The notes under the pieces were generated by a model. The model was not told the DNA's origin. It made no database searches and saw nothing but the letters and a program-made list of their open reading frames with translations. Positions 24,983-33,822 of a DNA stretch of 64,000 nucleotides are shown in pieces (position 1 is the stretch's first letter; each line of letters begins with the position of its first letter). The translations under genes and the position numbers were made by a program. The stretch is from assembly GCA_902622245.1 (NCBI GenBank), contig CACNPC010000001.1, positions 269,425 to 333,424 on the forward strand, written 5' to 3'. The stretch comes from an uncultured Pelagibacteraceae bacterium (lineage in GTDB: Bacteria > Pseudomonadota > Alphaproteobacteria > Pelagibacterales > Pelagibacteraceae).

Positions 24983-25693
24983 ATGTCTGATATAGGGATT
25001 GTAATTCCAGCTTACAATGAAGAAAAAAATATTATTAAACTTATAAAAAAAATCAGAAAATATATTAATTGCTACATTGTTATTGTTGACGATTCTGAAA
25101 ATGATAAAACAGAAAAAGTGATAATGAGCAATAGTATCCAAAAATTAGGATATTTTAGACGAAATAAAAAACTTGGACGAGGTTCTGCTGTAATTTATGG
25201 TCTTAAGAAATTGTTTAAAAGAAAAAATATTAAATACTTCATTGAAATGGACAGTGATTTTTCACATAAACCAATTGAACTTAAAAGAAATATAAAAGTT
25301 TTGATTAAAAATAATTTAGATTTACTTGTTGGGAGTAGATATCTGAAAAAAAGTAAAATTATAAATTGGCCTTTAAGTAGAGTATTATTTTCAAGTTTAG
25401 CAAATATAATTTTAGAATTTTTGTTTAAATTAAAAATCAAAGATTATACAAATGGATATAGATTTTACAGCAAAAGAGCTGTCAAAGTTATAATTAACAA
25501 AAAAAAATTTGTAAGTGAACAATTTTTAATTTTATCTGAAATTTTGATTATTTTAAAAAATAAAAATTTTAAAATAAATGAAATTGAGTCAGTTTTTATA
25601 AATCGAATTAGAGGCGAAAGTTCAGTAGATTTAAGATTAATACTGAATTCCTTTTTTAGTATGCTAAAACTATATTGGATTTATAGAGGGTAG
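24983..25693 (+). CDS. GT2 glycosyltransferase, dolichol-phosphate mannose synthase-like
   Basis: This 236-residue enzyme has IVIPAYNEEKNI, VDDSEND, IEMDSDFSHKP (the DxD-like metal motif and downstream His) and SRYLKKSKI, as in polyprenyl-phosphate-mannose synthases. It would load a sugar from a nucleotide donor onto a polyprenyl phosphate carrier for GT-C enzymes. GT-C-like membrane proteins are encoded further along. It has no C-terminal membrane helices. It lies 56 bases from the divergent fcl gene. Confidence 0.82.
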   Translation: MSDIGIVIPAYNEEKNIIKLIKKIRKYINCYIVIVDDSENDKTEKVIMSNSIQKLGYFRRNKKLGRGSAVIYGLKKLFKRKNIKYFIEMDSDFSHKPIELKRNIKVLIKNNLDLLVGSRYLKKSKIINWPLSRVLFSSLANIILEFLFKLKIKDYTNGYRFYSKRAVKVIINKKKFVSEQFLILSEILIILKNKNFKINEIESVFINRIRGESSVDLRLILNSFFSMLKLYWIYRG

Positions 25694-25698
25694 ATATT

Positions 25699-26955
25699 TT
25701 ATTTAAACTTATCGATATGTAATAATTTATTAATTAAATAATTAACTTTTGCATTAGAGTACTTCTCGGTTGGTATACCTATAAAAAAACCTCTTTCATC
25801 AATTTCGTCTGCAACTTTAAATTTTTTATTTGTTTTGTTTAATTCGTACAATGAAACACATGGTTGTTTTAAAAAATTTCCACTGAGTATTGGTCTAGTT
25901 TCTATTTTGCAATCATTTAAATATTTTATGAATAATTTTTTTTTTTTTACTTTATTTTTATTCAACAAAATCGGAAATCCAAACCAGCTTGGATCTAAGT
26001 TTTCTCTAGCATTAAAAAATTCAAATTGATTATTCCAATTTGGTAATTGCTTTATAGAATTTATAATTTTATTTTTATTATATTGTCTAATTTTCTTCAT
26101 TTTATTTAATCTTTTTAATTGGCTCAATCCAATTGCAGCAGTTAAATCTAGTGGTCTTAAATTAAATCCAGAGTTAACGAAATTAAATTTTTTTGAATTT
26201 TTGGAAGATATATTTCTATCCCATCCATGTGATCTTAATATTTTTAAAAGTTCATAATCTTTTTTTGATTTACAAATTATCATGCCACCCTCACCAGAGG
26301 TAATCTGGTGTGAATAATAAAAAGAAAATGTTCCAAAATCTCCAAATGTTCCTAAAGATTTATTTTTAAATTTTGAACCTAATGCTTCGCAATTATCCTC
26401 AATCAGATATATGTTTTTTTCCTTACAAATTTTTTGTAGTGATAATATATCAGGACTGTTTCCTAATATGTTTATAGATAATATTAGTTTTATTTTACTT
26501 AAATCTTTTTTTTTGAGTTGCTCTACATCGATACAAAAATCATCTTTAGAAACATCTACAAAAACTGGCTTCAAACCACTTTGTATAAAAGGCCACAAAG
26601 AAGTGGACCAACAAATTGCTGGTACTATGAACTTATCATTATAGTTTAGTTTGTTTTCTTTAATTGGATTGACTAGTGCAAAAGCGGTTAGCAAATTAGC
26701 TGATGAGCCTGAATTAACCATCACAGCATAATTTGCTCCAACATATTTTGCAAATTTTGACTCAAATTCCTCAGTGATTTTAGACATAGTAATTTTTCTC
26801 GACAATAGAACTTCTAAGCCTTTGAAAATATCTTCATCGGTAAAACCATCCTCTAAGAGTGGAAAGTTATAATTTGTATTTTTATTTTTTATATTTTTAA
26901 AACTAGTTGTTTTTATTAATTTTTTGATTTTACTATTATAATTTAAAAGTTTCAT
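25699..26955 (-). CDS. PLP-dependent sugar 3-dehydrase (ColD/RfbH type)
   Basis: This 418-residue DegT/DnrJ-family protein has SGSSANLL at 82-89, the PLP-ring Asp187 in IEDNCEALGS and SFYYSHQITSGEGG at 211-224. His216 stands where aminotransferases have the Schiff-base Lys. That swap marks the 3-dehydrases (RfbH/E1 and ColD), which remove the C3 hydroxyl of a 4-keto-6-deoxysugar. The iron-sulphur cysteines of E1 near RSHGWDR are absent, so a ColD-like mechanism is more likely. A substrate such as Gmd's product, GDP-4-keto-6-deoxymannose, is possible. Confidence 0.8.
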   Translation of the reverse strand: MKLLNYNSKIKKLIKTTSFKNIKNKNTNYNFPLLEDGFTDEDIFKGLEVLLSRKITMSKITEEFESKFAKYVGANYAVMVNSGSSANLLTAFALVNPIKENKLNYNDKFIVPAICWSTSLWPFIQSGLKPVFVDVSKDDFCIDVEQLKKKDLSKIKLILSINILGNSPDILSLQKICKEKNIYLIEDNCEALGSKFKNKSLGTFGDFGTFSFYYSHQITSGEGGMIICKSKKDYELLKILRSHGWDRNISSKNSKKFNFVNSGFNLRPLDLTAAIGLSQLKRLNKMKKIRQYNKNKIINSIKQLPNWNNQFEFFNARENLDPSWFGFPILLNKNKVKKKKLFIKYLNDCKIETRPILSGNFLKQPCVSLYELNKTNKKFKVADEIDERGFFIGIPTEKYSNAKVNYLINKLLHIDKFK

Positions 26956-27037
26956 ATTTACTATTAGTTAAATGTAAACCTACAATTAAAGTATTTAAAT
27001 GTCTAAATTAAAAGTTATAAGTATATTTTAGCAAGAA

Positions 27038-27973
27038 ATGAAAAGATTAATAATAAAGCTTTACGATTTGTTTTTATCTATTTTTGTGTACATTGCAGCA
27101 TGGATCCTTGTGAAATATAGAAAAAGAGGACCAGAAAATTTAAAATTAACAAAAAATGTTCTTAACAAAATTGGTGTATTTCCACTAATCGATCACTATT
27201 ACGAACCTAAATTTAATTTTACAGAAAATGAAAAAGATAATTATCAAAACAGGGAGCTTTTATCAATAAAGCTTAACCCTCATGAGCAGGTTAGATTTTT
27301 AAAAAATCTAAAATATGAAAAAGAATTACTGGATTTAAATTTAAAGAAGGGATCAAAAAGGTTTAATTTTTACATTAATAATGGATCTTTTGAAGAAGGA
27401 GATGCAGAAATTTATTATCAATTAATAAGGTATACAAAGCCAAAAAAAATAATTGAAGTGGGTAGTGGATATTCAACTTTAATAGCTTTGGAAGCTTTGA
27501 AGAAAAATAATTCTTCAGCCAAGATAAGTTGCATAGAGCCTTTTGAGAATAAGTGGCTTGAAAAATTAGATGTTGAAGTTATTAGAAAGCCTTTGGAAAG
27601 TTTAAAAATAAATTGGAAAAATGAGTTAGAATGTAACGATATTTTTTTTTTAGACAGTTCACATATTATAAGACCTGATGGTGATGTGTTAAAATTTTAT
27701 CTAGAAATTCTTCCAAATCTCAAAAGTGGGGTGGTTATTCACATACATGATATATTCACACCAAAAAATTACTTGCCCAATTGGACATTTGATAAAATGC
27801 GATTATGGAATGAGCAATACCTGCTTGAAGGAATTTTACTCAATTCGGATAAATATGAAATTCTTTTATCACTAAATTACCTGAAAAATAATTATTATGA
27901 TGAATTATTAAAAAAATGTCCTTATTTAAAAAAAGAGAATGAACCTGGTTCAATTTACTTAAGAGTAATTTAA
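27038..27973 (+). CDS. Class I SAM-dependent methyltransferase
   Basis: This 311-residue protein has one N-terminal hydrophobic helix (about 8-24). Its Rossmann-type core has IIEVGSGYSTLIALEAL as the SAM-binding loop, ISCIEPF, FFLDSSH and VIHIHDIF. The helix suggests membrane attachment. In this setting it probably methylates a sugar or lipid-linked intermediate, but the substrate cannot be read from sequence. It converges on a GT4 gene with a 15-base overlap of coding ends. Confidence 0.75.
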   Translation: MKRLIIKLYDLFLSIFVYIAAWILVKYRKRGPENLKLTKNVLNKIGVFPLIDHYYEPKFNFTENEKDNYQNRELLSIKLNPHEQVRFLKNLKYEKELLDLNLKKGSKRFNFYINNGSFEEGDAEIYYQLIRYTKPKKIIEVGSGYSTLIALEALKKNNSSAKISCIEPFENKWLEKLDVEVIRKPLESLKINWKNELECNDIFFLDSSHIIRPDGDVLKFYLEILPNLKSGVVIHIHDIFTPKNYLPNWTFDKMRLWNEQYLLEGILLNSDKYEILLSLNYLKNNYYDELLKKCPYLKKENEPGSIYLRVI

Positions 27974-29098
27974 CCTTATCTCTTGTATATTTTTTCTATA
28001 CTGATTTTCAAAATTAAATTCATTTTTAAATGATTTTTCACAATTCTTTTTTAATTTATTATATTTATTTTTATTTTTGTAAATTAAATTAATATTTTTT
28101 GCAATAATGTTTGGTTGCAAAGTTGTGCAAATTCCACATTTATATTTCTTAATGAAATTTCGGTTATCTTTAGAATTTGATATTAATATAGGTACTTTTG
28201 CAGCAATATATGCATTTATTTTTTGAGATGCTGGAAACATAAATTTATGACTTAAGTTGGAATTATCATACAAGGCAATGCCTAAATCACTATCTAACAT
28301 TTCTTGTTTCCATTCAAAATCTTTCAAATTTATTTTAAATTTAACTTTTTCTTCTAAATTATTTTTTTTTATTAATTTTAAAATTTTTATATAATAATCT
28401 CTGTCAACAACCCATCCATAAATAGTTAGAATTATATTTTTATCAAAATAAACAGAAGCATTTATAATTTCAGTGAGGCCATGACCGGGACCAATAGATC
28501 CAAAATAAATTATTTTTTTTTCACTCTTTAGATTTTTACTTTTATTATAATTATTAAAATATTTTCTTGGTAACGAGTTATAGAAAATTAAATATTTCTT
28601 TTTAGCATTTGTATCCTTAAGAAACCTTTTTGCTCTTTTCTCGTGTGGGAAAATTAATAAATCTAAATAATTTACTGAGTTGATTTCAAATTTTCTTACT
28701 ATTTTCTGAAAAAATGTTTTGGGATTGGGGTCATAATCAAGATTATGGTAAATTATTTTTATCTTTAAAAAAAATTTTATAAGACCAACAATAATCAATG
28801 GATATTTATTTATAATATAAACACACTTGGGCCTGTTTAAAATTATATAAAAAAATGAAATTAATAAAAAAACTAATAAACAAATTTTATTTAATATTTT
28901 AAATTTTTTTGAAGAAAAAATTTGATTATGCACACAATATTTATTGTAATTACTGTCTCTCTTTTCAAGTTTATCAATTTCTTCATTTGCTTGTGAGAAA
29001 AGATAAATTTTGTTGTTTTTTGATATTTCTTTTATTAAAGGCAATATAACCTGATGAGATTTTGGATTTTCCCAGATTAAAAAGAATAATTTATTCAA
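27959..29098 (-). CDS. Glycosyltransferase, GT4 superfamily
   Basis: This 379-residue GT-B-fold enzyme has NLDYDPNPKTFF in the N-domain, a hydrophobic segment at about 55-75 that could sit on the membrane, and the C-domain motif FGSIGPGHGLTEII. The acidic active-site part is weak (ALYDNSNLSHKFMFPASQKINAYIAAKVPILI), so the family is less certain than for other GT4 members here. Its start is 8 bases downstream of a GT2 gene in the same orientation. Confidence 0.7.
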   Translation of the reverse strand: MNKLFFLIWENPKSHQVILPLIKEISKNNKIYLFSQANEEIDKLEKRDSNYNKYCVHNQIFSSKKFKILNKICLLVFLLISFFYIILNRPKCVYIINKYPLIIVGLIKFFLKIKIIYHNLDYDPNPKTFFQKIVRKFEINSVNYLDLLIFPHEKRAKRFLKDTNAKKKYLIFYNSLPRKYFNNYNKSKNLKSEKKIIYFGSIGPGHGLTEIINASVYFDKNIILTIYGWVVDRDYYIKILKLIKKNNLEEKVKFKINLKDFEWKQEMLDSDLGIALYDNSNLSHKFMFPASQKINAYIAAKVPILISNSKDNRNFIKKYKCGICTTLQPNIIAKNINLIYKNKNKYNKLKKNCEKSFKNEFNFENQYRKNIQEIRLNYS

Positions 29099-29106
29099 AT
29101 TGATAC

Positions 29107-29811
29107 CTAGCGCCTAGAAAAAAATTTATATTTTATTAAAGTTTTTATCGCTTCAATTCCATCAGTATATCTAATTTTTTTTCCTTCCTCAAAAGATCTA
29201 CCTTTATAAGATATTGGAATTTCAGTAATATAATATCCCATATTTGATAGTTTTGTTGTTAATTCGGGGCAAAAACTAAATTTTTTCTCTTGAAGATTAA
29301 TCTTTTTAAAAATTTTACTTCTAACTAATTTATAGCAAGTATGAGCATCAGTTAAGTTTTGAAAGTTAATTAAATTTGAAAAAATTGTAAGAACATGGTT
29401 AAAAAAGACCCTATCTAAAGACAAAAAATCTTTTGATTGATATCTTTTTTTTTGAAGAACTCTTGATCCATATAAGACATCAATTTTTTTATTTTTTATT
29501 ATTTTTTTTAACATAACTAATATATCTTTTGGATTATATTCTAAATCAGCATCCTGTATTATCACATATTCACCTTTTATAAATTTTTGAGCACTTTTTA
29601 TTGCAGCACCCTTACCCAAATTTTTTTTATGACAAATAATTTTATCTATTTTTTTTTTAAATTTTAAAATTTTGTCTTTAGTATCATCAGAAGAATTATC
29701 ATCAATTACAATGACTTGTTTTTTAATATTAAGATTGAATATCTTAGTTAATAATTTAGATATAGTTCTTGTTTCATTATATGCTGGTATTATGATAGTA
29801 AGTAATTTCAT
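29107..29811 (-). CDS. GT2 glycosyltransferase, polyprenyl-phosphate sugar synthase-like
   Basis: This 234-residue enzyme has IIPAYNETRTISKLL, VIDDNSSDDT, HKKNLGKGAAIKSAQ, IQDADLEYNP and YGSRVLQ, close to dolichol-phosphate mannosyltransferases. It is a second member of this type in the island, so two lipid-linked sugar donors may be made. Its ATG touches the ATG of the divergent gene with no base between, so any promoter must lie inside the neighbouring coding sequence. Confidence 0.82.
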   Translation of the reverse strand: MKLLTIIIPAYNETRTISKLLTKIFNLNIKKQVIVIDDNSSDDTKDKILKFKKKIDKIICHKKNLGKGAAIKSAQKFIKGEYVIIQDADLEYNPKDILVMLKKIIKNKKIDVLYGSRVLQKKRYQSKDFLSLDRVFFNHVLTIFSNLINFQNLTDAHTCYKLVRSKIFKKINLQEKKFSFCPELTTKLSNMGYYITEIPISYKGRSFEEGKKIRYTDGIEAIKTLIKYKFFSRR

Positions 29812-31488
29812 ATGCTTGAAGTGTTTTTTTATTCTTTTTTAATAACAATCCTCTTTACACCATTTGGAGTTATTTTTACAGGGCATGGAGATAATTCTAT
29901 ACTTGTATATAGCAAACAACTACTTTTTGGTTTGTTTGTTTTATCTTTTATTGCTGTATTTCTAAATTTTTTCTTTCCACTCGGAAAAGTTTTAAATTCA
30001 GTTTCAATACCTATATCAATTTTTATTATAATTTATTTTAGAAAAAACTTTTTAAATTTAAAATTTATAAAGTTTTGTATTCTAAGTAGTTTTATTATAA
30101 CACTACTTATTTTAGAAAGTGAAGTTTATAGACCAGATGCAGGTCTTTATCATTTACCATATATAGGTATATTAAATTCAGAGAAAATTATTGCCGGAAT
30201 CACAAATCTTCATTCAAGATATGGTCATATCTCTATAATTCAATATTTGTCAGCATACTCACAAAATATGTTATTTGATACAAATGGAATTGTTTTTCCT
30301 GCGGCTCTTATTGCAAGTTCTGTAATTATAAATTTTGTATATCAGATTTATAAATATAATATTAAACAACATTTTAATTTTCACTTTTTCTTTTTACTGT
30401 TTGTTTCAATTTATATTTTCTATAAAATGAACAGATACAGCGAATACGGAAATGATGCCCCTGCACATTTCTTAGTATTTTTTTTAATATCTGAACTGAT
30501 TTTATATAAAAATAAGTCGTCAATTTCAGATATTGCAAATAATTTGGCACTTTGTCTTTTCATAGCACTCAATAAAGTTATGTTAGTAGTAATAGGACTG
30601 ACAAGCTTATTGATTATTTCAAAAAAAAAAATTTTAAGTTTATTAAAAAATATAAAATTTGTTTTCGTTGTATTGTTTTTTATTGTGTATATTTTAAAAA
30701 ATATCATATCTACCGGATGTATTCTTTATCCACTAAAATTTACATGCTACAATAATCTTAGTTGGGTAACAATCTCAGAAATTAAAGAAATTTCTGCAGC
30801 AGGAGAAGCTTGGTCAAAAGGAATATCTGATTTAAGCGCATTAGAAAAAAATAAATATTTAACATATGAAGATTTTAACAAAAATTTTAATTGGGTCAAA
30901 GCTTGGTCAAAAAAACATTTAATTGTCATTCTTGAGATACTTATTCCGTATCTAATAATTTGTTTTATAGTTATGTTCTTTATTCTCAAAAAAGATCAAT
31001 TAAAAAAAAGTAAGCTTGATAAATATTATATAAATTTATTTATATTATTATTAATTTGTAATATAATATGGTTCTTAAAAGCACCCTTATATAGATACGG
31101 GTACTCTTTGATAATTAGTTTATTAAGTATCTCTTTTGCATTATTAATATTAAAATTTCACCTAAATAAAAAAAGATTATTTTTGATATCAAATTTTATT
31201 TTAATATTTGGTATAACAATTTTAACAATAAAAAATATATATAGGATTTATGGAAATACCAATCAATATTATAATTATCCTTGGCCTAAGTATTATTCTA
31301 TGGATGGAAGTAATAAAAAAAGGAATAATTTTAAAGTAAGTTATGTTAATACTCAAAAAGTCTTAATACCTCATAAAGGATATTGTATGTATATAAAGAG
31401 TTTATGTAACCATTATGAAATAAGTTCAAAATTAAAGTTAAAAATTAATAATAATTATAAAGTTTTTTTCTTGCTAGATGAAAAATAA
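29812..31488 (+). CDS. Multi-pass membrane protein, LIC_10190-like
   Basis: This 558-residue protein has roughly a dozen membrane helices. A conserved-looking periplasmic stretch reads YRPDAGLYHLPYIGILNSEKI, then ITNLHSRYGHISIIQYL, and later NRYSEYGNDAPAHFL. Those Asp, His and Arg clusters next to helices recall the LIC_10190 membrane family and GT-C glycosyltransferases. It may use lipid-linked sugars made by the adjacent GT2. Function is unproven. Confidence 0.6.
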   Translation: MLEVFFYSFLITILFTPFGVIFTGHGDNSILVYSKQLLFGLFVLSFIAVFLNFFFPLGKVLNSVSIPISIFIIIYFRKNFLNLKFIKFCILSSFIITLLILESEVYRPDAGLYHLPYIGILNSEKIIAGITNLHSRYGHISIIQYLSAYSQNMLFDTNGIVFPAALIASSVIINFVYQIYKYNIKQHFNFHFFFLLFVSIYIFYKMNRYSEYGNDAPAHFLVFFLISELILYKNKSSISDIANNLALCLFIALNKVMLVVIGLTSLLIISKKKILSLLKNIKFVFVVLFFIVYILKNIISTGCILYPLKFTCYNNLSWVTISEIKEISAAGEAWSKGISDLSALEKNKYLTYEDFNKNFNWVKAWSKKHLIVILEILIPYLIICFIVMFFILKKDQLKKSKLDKYYINLFILLLICNIIWFLKAPLYRYGYSLIISLLSISFALLILKFHLNKKRLFLISNFILIFGITILTIKNIYRIYGNTNQYYNYPWPKYYSMDGSNKKRNNFKVSYVNTQKVLIPHKGYCMYIKSLCNHYEISSKLKLKINNNYKVFFLLDEK

Positions 31489-32467
31489 AAAGAGAAGTAT
31501 TGTTACAGGGGGGCTAGGTTTTGTTGGTAGCCATTTAGCTGAAAAATTAGTGAATTTGAATCATAAGGTAACAATAATTGATAATTTTTCAAATGGAAAA
31601 TTAGAGAATATCAAAGAGTTTAAGAAAAAAGTAACACTTATAAAAGCTGATATTTCTAAAAAAGGAGTTTGGCAAAAAAAGTTTAAAGATAATGATTACG
31701 TTTTTCATTTTGCAGGATTGGCAGATATTGTTCCTAGCATAAACAACCCTTCTAAATATTTTGATACTAATGTAAAAGGAACTTTGAATGTGCTAGAAGC
31801 TTCTAGAAAATATAATATTAAAAAATTTTTATATGCTGCATCATCCTCAAGTTATGGCATACCAAAAAAATATCCGACAAAAGAAAATGAAATTTTAGAT
31901 CCTAAATATCCTTATTCATTAACAAAAAAACTTGGTGAAGATCTAGTTTTGCATTGGGGTAATGTATTCAATTTAAATGTAATATCTTTAAGGTTTTTTA
32001 ATATTTATGGAGAAAGATCTAGAACAAACGGAAATTATGGAGCAATGTTTGGTGTATTTTTAGCACAAAAATTAAAAGGTAAACCATTTACAATAGTTGG
32101 AAACGGAACACAAAAAAGAGATTTTACTTATATAAGTGATGTTATTGGTGCAATTATAAAAGCTATAAAAATAAAAAAAAGTAATGTTGTTTTAAACATT
32201 GGAAGTGGAAAATGTTACAGTATTAATTATATAGTTAAATTATTAAATGGTGACATAATCTATATACCAAAGAGACCTGGTGAGCCTGAGATAACTTGGT
32301 CAAATATTAATAAGGCCAAAAAAATATTAAAATGGAAACCAATTGTATCAATTGAAAGTGGTTTAGAAATTTTATTAAAAAATATTCATTTGTGGAAAAC
32401 CGCTCCTTTGTGGAATAAAAGAAATATAAATATTGCAACAAAAAATTGGTTTAAATATTTAAAATAG
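31478..32467 (+). CDS. NAD-dependent epimerase/dehydratase (UDP-glucose 4-epimerase-like)
   Basis: This 329-residue extended SDR has VTGGLGFVGSHLAEKL, FHFAGLADIVPS, AASSSSYGIP, YPYSLTKKLGE with Tyr-x-x-x-Lys, and RFFNIYGERSR. It acts on a nucleotide sugar, and the exact step is not clear. It overlaps the previous membrane protein by 11 bases and is followed 8 bases later by a kinase remnant. It leads the kinase-dehydrogenase-E1 module. Confidence 0.83.
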   Translation: MKNKKRSIVTGGLGFVGSHLAEKLVNLNHKVTIIDNFSNGKLENIKEFKKKVTLIKADISKKGVWQKKFKDNDYVFHFAGLADIVPSINNPSKYFDTNVKGTLNVLEASRKYNIKKFLYAASSSSYGIPKKYPTKENEILDPKYPYSLTKKLGEDLVLHWGNVFNLNVISLRFFNIYGERSRTNGNYGAMFGVFLAQKLKGKPFTIVGNGTQKRDFTYISDVIGAIIKAIKIKKSNVVLNIGSGKCYSINYIVKLLNGDIIYIPKRPGEPEITWSNINKAKKILKWKPIVSIESGLEILLKNIHLWKTAPLWNKRNINIATKNWFKYLK

Positions 32468-32475
32468 GTAACAAA

Positions 32476-32778
32476 TTGAAAAAAAAAAAAATATTATTTG
32501 ATCCTGCTGATTTAACTAAAGTAGTAAAAAAAATCAAAGTCAAAGGGGAAAAAAAATTCTATTCTTGCCCAGCAATAGAATTTAAAGTTATAAATAAAGT
32601 TGGTGCTGGAGATGCCATGTTGTCCATGGCCTCTATTTGCATTAAGAACAAAATACATCCACTAAAAATTTTATTAGACTGCTCTATTGCAGCTTCAAAA
32701 GTAGTTTCAGGGGCTGGAAATTATAAAAGCATAAACAAAAAATATTTTTTAAAGAGCTTTTCACATTTTAGTAAATAA
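32476..32778 (+). pseudogene. C-terminal remnant of a PfkB-family sugar kinase
   Basis: Only 100 residues remain. The part KVGAGDAMLSMASICIKN is the anion-hole and catalytic-Asp motif near the C-terminus of PfkB/ribokinase enzymes such as the HldE kinase domain. Full enzymes have about 300 residues. The substrate-binding N-terminal two thirds are missing, and the preceding gene ends 8 bases before the TTG start, so no room is left for them. The short head KKILFDPADL may be a piece from the middle of the ancestor joined by internal deletion. It cannot be an active kinase alone. Confidence 0.7.
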
Positions 32779-32787
32779 TAATTACAT

Positions 32788-33822
32788 ATGTATAAAAAAA
32801 ATAAGAAATTTAAATCAGCTGTTTTAGTAAAACAGAAAAAAAAATTAAGAATTTTAGATATAATCTCGCCTAAAAAGTTAAAAAAAGGACAAGTTTTTGT
32901 AAAGCTTTTATCTTCTTCAATATGTGGTGCACAAATTGGTGAAATAAATGGAATAAAAGGTAAAGACAAATGGTTGCCTCATTGTTTAGGCCATGAAGGA
33001 TTTGGTGTAATTGTTGATAAAAATAATTCTGTTAATAAGGTAAAAATAAATGACCAAGTAATTTTGCATTGGAGAGTATCTAAAGGCATGAATTCGTTGC
33101 CAATTAATTATTTAAGCCGAATTGGAAAAATAAATGCAGGACAAGTTACTACATTTCAAGAATATGCTATAATATCAGAAAATAGAATTACCAAAATAAA
33201 TAACTTTTATAAATTTAAAAAAATAGCACCTTTGATGGGATGTGCGCTACCAACGGCATGGGGAATATTAAACAAAGAAACAACTTTTAAAAAGGAAAAT
33301 AAAATTTTAATATTTGGTGCTGGTGGTATTGGATTAACTTTAGGAGCTTTAGCTAAAATTCAAGAAACAAAATTTTTACATATTTATGATAGAAAAAATA
33401 AAAGTAAACTTACTAAATTACTAAATCTTAAATTAAAAAAATTTAAAGACATAAAAAAACAAAAATATGATTTAGTCATTGAAACAACTGGTAATTTAGA
33501 AAATATTCAAAATGGTTTTGATTTTCTCAATAAGAATGGTAAGCTTATTTTAGTTGGACAGCCAAAATTAAACTCGGTACTTAGATTAAAAAATCCATTA
33601 AGACTATTCAATCCACCGTCTGACAATATAAAGATAATATCTTCTGATGGAGGGAAATTTAATCCAGATAATGAAATGAAAATTTTAATTAATATAGTTA
33701 AAAATAATTTCAAATATTTAAAAAAACTGATTACACATGAAATTAAATTATCTGAAATAAATAAAGGTATTGATATAATTAAAAAAGGTGAAGCAGGTAG
33801 AGTGGTTATTAATTTTAAATAA
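32788..33822 (+). CDS. Medium-chain alcohol dehydrogenase-like oxidoreductase
   Basis: This 344-residue protein of the zinc-dependent alcohol dehydrogenase superfamily has SSSICGAQIGEINGIKG and WLPHCLGHEGFGVIVD (catalytic Cys and the His-Glu pair). ILIFGAGGIGLTLGALA is the NAD(P)-binding motif. The structural zinc cysteine cluster is missing. It would oxidise or reduce a sugar hydroxyl or keto group. It lies 9 bases after the kinase remnant and directly abuts the E1-alpha gene. Confidence 0.82.
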   Translation: MYKKNKKFKSAVLVKQKKKLRILDIISPKKLKKGQVFVKLLSSSICGAQIGEINGIKGKDKWLPHCLGHEGFGVIVDKNNSVNKVKINDQVILHWRVSKGMNSLPINYLSRIGKINAGQVTTFQEYAIISENRITKINNFYKFKKIAPLMGCALPTAWGILNKETTFKKENKILIFGAGGIGLTLGALAKIQETKFLHIYDRKNKSKLTKLLNLKLKKFKDIKKQKYDLVIETTGNLENIQNGFDFLNKNGKLILVGQPKLNSVLRLKNPLRLFNPPSDNIKIISSDGGKFNPDNEMKILINIVKNNFKYLKKLITHEIKLSEINKGIDIIKKGEAGRVVINFK

